This document shows, piece after piece, positions 61,803 through 64,000 of a stretch of 64,000 bases of DNA. A program made the position numbers and the translations under genes. Location of the stretch: positions 1 through 64,000 of the forward strand of contig JBJKRF010000026.1 of assembly GCA_046704785.1 (NCBI GenBank), in the 5' to 3' direction. The DNA comes from JBJKRF01 sp046704785 (GTDB lineage: Bacteria; Chloroflexota; Anaerolineae; Anaerolineales; Villigracilaceae). The notes beneath the pieces were generated by a model that was not told the origin of the DNA, did not search any database, and worked only from the letters and a program-made list of their open reading frames with translations. The stretch's first letter is position 1; each line of letters begins with the position of its first letter.

Positions 61803-63005
61803 ATGAAAACGCAGGAGCTTATCCAGCTCGAAGAGCAGTACGGGGCACACAATTATCGGCCGCTCGACGTGGTTATCCAACGCGCCGAGGGGGTTTGGGT
61901 TTACGATGTTGATGGCAAGCGTTATCTCGATTGTCTGAGCGCTTATTCAGCCCTGAACCAGGGCCATGTCCATCCCAAAATCCTGGCTGCCTTGCTCGAA
62001 CAGGCCCAAAAAGTCACGCTAACCTCGCGCGCGTTTCGCAACGACCAACTTCCCCTCTTCTACAAAGAACTCTCCGAATTGACCGGGTACGAGATGTCGT
62101 TGCCGATGAACTCCGGCGCCGAGGCCGTGGAGACGGCGCTCAAATTGGCGCGCAAGTGGGCCTACCGCGTCAAGGGCATCCCGCGCTACAAGGCCGAAAT
62201 CATCACCGCTGCCGGAAATTTCCACGGACGCACCGTTTCGATTGTTTCCTTCTCGACAGAACCGGCTTATCGCGACGATTTCGGGCCGTTCACGCCCGGA
62301 TTCGTGGCCGTTCCTTTTGGCGATGCCGGCGCGATCGAGAGAGCCATCAACCCGAATACGGCTGCCGTTTTGATTGAGCCGATTCAGGGCGAGGGCGGGG
62401 TGATCGTCCCGCCGGTGGGATACTTAAAGAAAGTTGCCGAGCTCTGCAAACAAAACAACGTACTGCTGCTGGCCGACGAGATTCAAACCGGCCTGGGGCG
62501 CACCGGCAAACTTTTTGCCTGCGACCATGAAGGCGTCCGGCCAGATATTATGATCGTCGGCAAAGCGCTCTCCGGCGGGTTCTATCCCGTTTCGGCGGTG
62601 CTGGCCGATAAGCCCATCCTGGGATTGTTTACGCCCGGCGAGCATGGTTCCACGTTCGGTGGCAATCCGCTGGCGGCGGCCATCGCGCGCGCTGCGCTGC
62701 GCGTGATCGTCGAAGAGCAACTTCCCCGGCGCGCCGAAGAATTGGGCCTTTATTTTATGGAGCAACTCGCCGAGATTCCCAGTCCGCACGTCAAGGAAGT
62801 GCGCGGCAAAGGATTGCTGATCGGCGTGGAGTTGAAGCCCGAGGCGGGAGGCGCGCGACGTTTTTGCGAGGCGCTCCAGGGAAAAGGCATCCTGGCGAAA
62901 GAGACGCACGAACATACCATCCGGTTTGCGCCCCCGTTGGTGATCGACAAAGCGACCATCGATTGGGCTTTGCCCGGTATTCGCGAGGTCCTGAACCTAC
63001 GGTAA
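61803..63005 (+). CDS. rocD: Ornithine aminotransferase
   Basis: A 400-residue class III PLP enzyme transferring the delta-amino group of ornithine to 2-oxoglutarate, giving glutamate semialdehyde. [20 protein letters not shown] (about 35-54) is typical of ornithine--oxo-acid aminotransferases, [19 protein letters not shown] (about 102-120) and [15 protein letters not shown] (about 221-235) cover the cofactor, and [15 protein letters not shown] (about 253-267) contains the Schiff-base Lys. With argF upstream and ald downstream, it forms an ornithine and alanine metabolism block. Acetylornithine aminotransferase was considered, but the N-terminal pattern favours RocD. Confidence 0.9.
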   Translation: MKTQELIQLEEQYGAHNYRPLDVVIQRAEGVWVYDVDGKRYLDCLSAYSALNQGHVHPKILAALLEQAQKVTLTSRAFRNDQLPLFYKELSELTGYEMSLPMNSGAEAVETALKLARKWAYRVKGIPRYKAEIITAAGNFHGRTVSIVSFSTEPAYRDDFGPFTPGFVAVPFGDAGAIERAINPNTAAVLIEPIQGEGGVIVPPVGYLKKVAELCKQNNVLLLADEIQTGLGRTGKLFACDHEGVRPDIMIVGKALSGGFYPVSAVLADKPILGLFTPGEHGSTFGGNPLAAAIARAALRVIVEEQLPRRAEELGLYFMEQLAEIPSPHVKEVRGKGLLIGVELKPEAGGARRFCEALQGKGILAKETHEHTIRFAPPLVIDKATIDWALPGIREVLNLR

Positions 63006-63044
63006 CGTGAGAGACTTAGAAGTTGGTTTGTCGAAGAGGTTCCT

Positions 63045-64000
63045 ATGAACGTTGGCATTCCAAAAGAACGTCGCCCATTTGAATATCGCGTCGGTCTTTC
63101 CCCGGCGGGCGTCGAGATTCTTGTTCAGCAGGGACATACCGTCTATATAGAACACGAGGCCGGGGCCGGGGCCGGTTTTGCCGACCGGGAGTACGAACAG
63201 GCCGGCGGCCAGATCGTCTACGAGGCGCAGGAGGCTCTGGGACGTTCCGACCTGTTGCTCAAAGTAACGCGTCCCTTGGAAGATGAGTTGGAATGGATCA
63301 ACTCCGGTGCGACCGTGATGGGATTGCTGCATCTGGCTGCCGCCCGCCAGGAACGCGTCGATGCCTTCTTACGTCAAAAAATTTCGACAGTGGCCTACGA
63401 GCAAGTCCAACTGGCTGACGGGTCGTTGCCCGTGCTGCGCCCGTTCAGCGAGATTGGCGGCCAAATGGTGCCACAAATTGCTGCCAGGTTGTTACAGAGC
63501 AATGGGGGCGGCAAAGGCATTTTGTTGGGGGGCATCCCCGGCGTCCCGCCGGCGGAAGTGACGATTATTGGAGCGGGCGTGCTTGGCTCGAATGCCACGG
63601 CCGCTTTTCTGGGCTTGGGGGCGCATGTGACCGTACTCGACAAGGACCTTGGGGTTTTGCAACGCGTCCACGCACGCTATCCGCAGATTGTAAGTATGAT
63701 CGCCACACAGCGCAATATCGAACGCGCCTGCGCGTACGCCGACGTTGTGCTCACAGCGGTTTTGGTGCCGGGGGAACGCGCCCCCATTGTGATTACGCGC
63801 GAGACGCTCAAGCGGATGAAGCCGCGCTCGGTGTTGATTGATATGAGCATCGACGAGGGCGGCGCTGCGGAAACTTCCCGGCCTACGACGCACGACCAGC
63901 CGACCTTTGTGGAGCAGGGCGTGACCCATTTCTGTGTGCCAAACGTGCCAGGTGTGGTGGCGCGCACTGCAACGCACGCTTTTGTCAATGCGGCCATGCC
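63045..64000 (+). CDS. ald: Alanine dehydrogenase, cut by window end
   Basis: The first 318 codons of an alanine dehydrogenase that oxidatively deaminates L-alanine to pyruvate and ammonia with NAD. GIPKERRPFEYRVGLSPAGV at the start, LHLAAARQERVDAFL (about 95-109), and the Rossmann motif VTIIGAGVLGSNATAAFLGL (about 168-187) are typical. Full members have about 370 residues, so only the last 50 or so are missing. The ATG at 63045 follows AAGAGG. It lies 39 bp after rocD on the same strand. Confidence 0.93.
   Translation, partial: MNVGIPKERRPFEYRVGLSPAGVEILVQQGHTVYIEHEAGAGAGFADREYEQAGGQIVYEAQEALGRSDLLLKVTRPLEDELEWINSGATVMGLLHLAAARQERVDAFLRQKISTVAYEQVQLADGSLPVLRPFSEIGGQMVPQIAARLLQSNGGGKGILLGGIPGVPPAEVTIIGAGVLGSNATAAFLGLGAHVTVLDKDLGVLQRVHARYPQIVSMIATQRNIERACAYADVVLTAVLVPGERAPIVITRETLKRMKPRSVLIDMSIDEGGAAETSRPTTHDQPTFVEQGVTHFCVPNVPGVVARTATHAFVNAAM

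Noticed and set aside
1..64000. CRISPR array
   Set aside because: I scanned for regularly spaced direct repeats of 25-40 bp and saw none. No cas gene is present.

Overview
The window reads as a contig from a bacterial chromosome of moderately high GC content, most likely a Chloroflexota (Anaerolineae-like) genome. That placement is inferred from gene content: MshA-like glycosyltransferase, orphan NuoL/NuoN-like membrane subunits, MoxR/DUF58 modules, a TIGR03943 plus permease pair, many PD40 and PQQ propellers, lipoproteins and no outer-membrane LPS genes. It has not been checked by any search. Several genes have a TATAAT-like -10 box only 7-10 nt before the start codon, which suggests that leaderless mRNAs are common here.

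Layout. 1-5.4 kb: a partial ORF, a palindromic repeat, a UbiA-type prenyltransferase, a ConA-like protein, tRNA-Thr(CGT), and a probable solitary integron cassette pair (GRAM gene - attC - NTF2-like gene) next to a GT4 glycosyltransferase. 5.4-15 kb: a tight five-gene minus-strand operon of large unannotated proteins: a 1297-residue beta-rich protein with C-terminal amphipathic repeats, a protein with an NHLP-like leader and a LamG domain, an MBL-fold enzyme, an unknown 391-residue protein and a PQQ/YWTD propeller protein. 15.3-19.3 kb: TPP-dependent 2-oxoacid dehydrogenase E1 alpha and beta, then a composite protein with lipoyl, E3/E1-binding-like and NeuD-type sugar acyltransferase domains. 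19-33 kb: methyltransferase, lipoprotein, GT-C-like membrane protein, a three-gene NuoL/NuoK/NuoN-like module, a coiled-coil protein, a free-standing SelB C-terminal domain, a zinc-ribbon membrane protein and a NicO transporter fused to a PD40 propeller.

32.5-41 kb: MenC/enolase-superfamily enzyme, CapA lipoprotein, cyclase-family hydrolase, small zinc-ribbon and DUF309 proteins, and a DUF4129-MoxR-DUF58 operon. 41-50.8 kb: small kinases, a class III aminotransferase, thioredoxin reductase, malate dehydrogenase, a mitochondrial-type citrate synthase, a zinc-ribbon/LysM protein and a 320-residue amphipathic protein. 51-55 kb: a truncated GT39 pseudogene, an orphan Fur/Zur-like box and a coupled metal-permease operon that again carries a PD40 propeller. 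55.5-57.3 kb: excisionase-like gene, tyrosine integrase and tRNA-Arg(TCG), a likely integrative-element end. 57.4-64 kb: a second MoxR-DUF58 pair, an MBL hydrolase, then argF, ornithine aminotransferase and the start of alanine dehydrogenase, an arginine/ornithine/alanine nitrogen-metabolism block.

The most unusual items are the lipoyl-PSBD-NeuD composite beside E1 genes, the operon around the NHLP-leader/LamG protein, the PD40 propellers with a shared CX4C motif attached to two different metal transport systems, and the solitary attC with two cassette genes.
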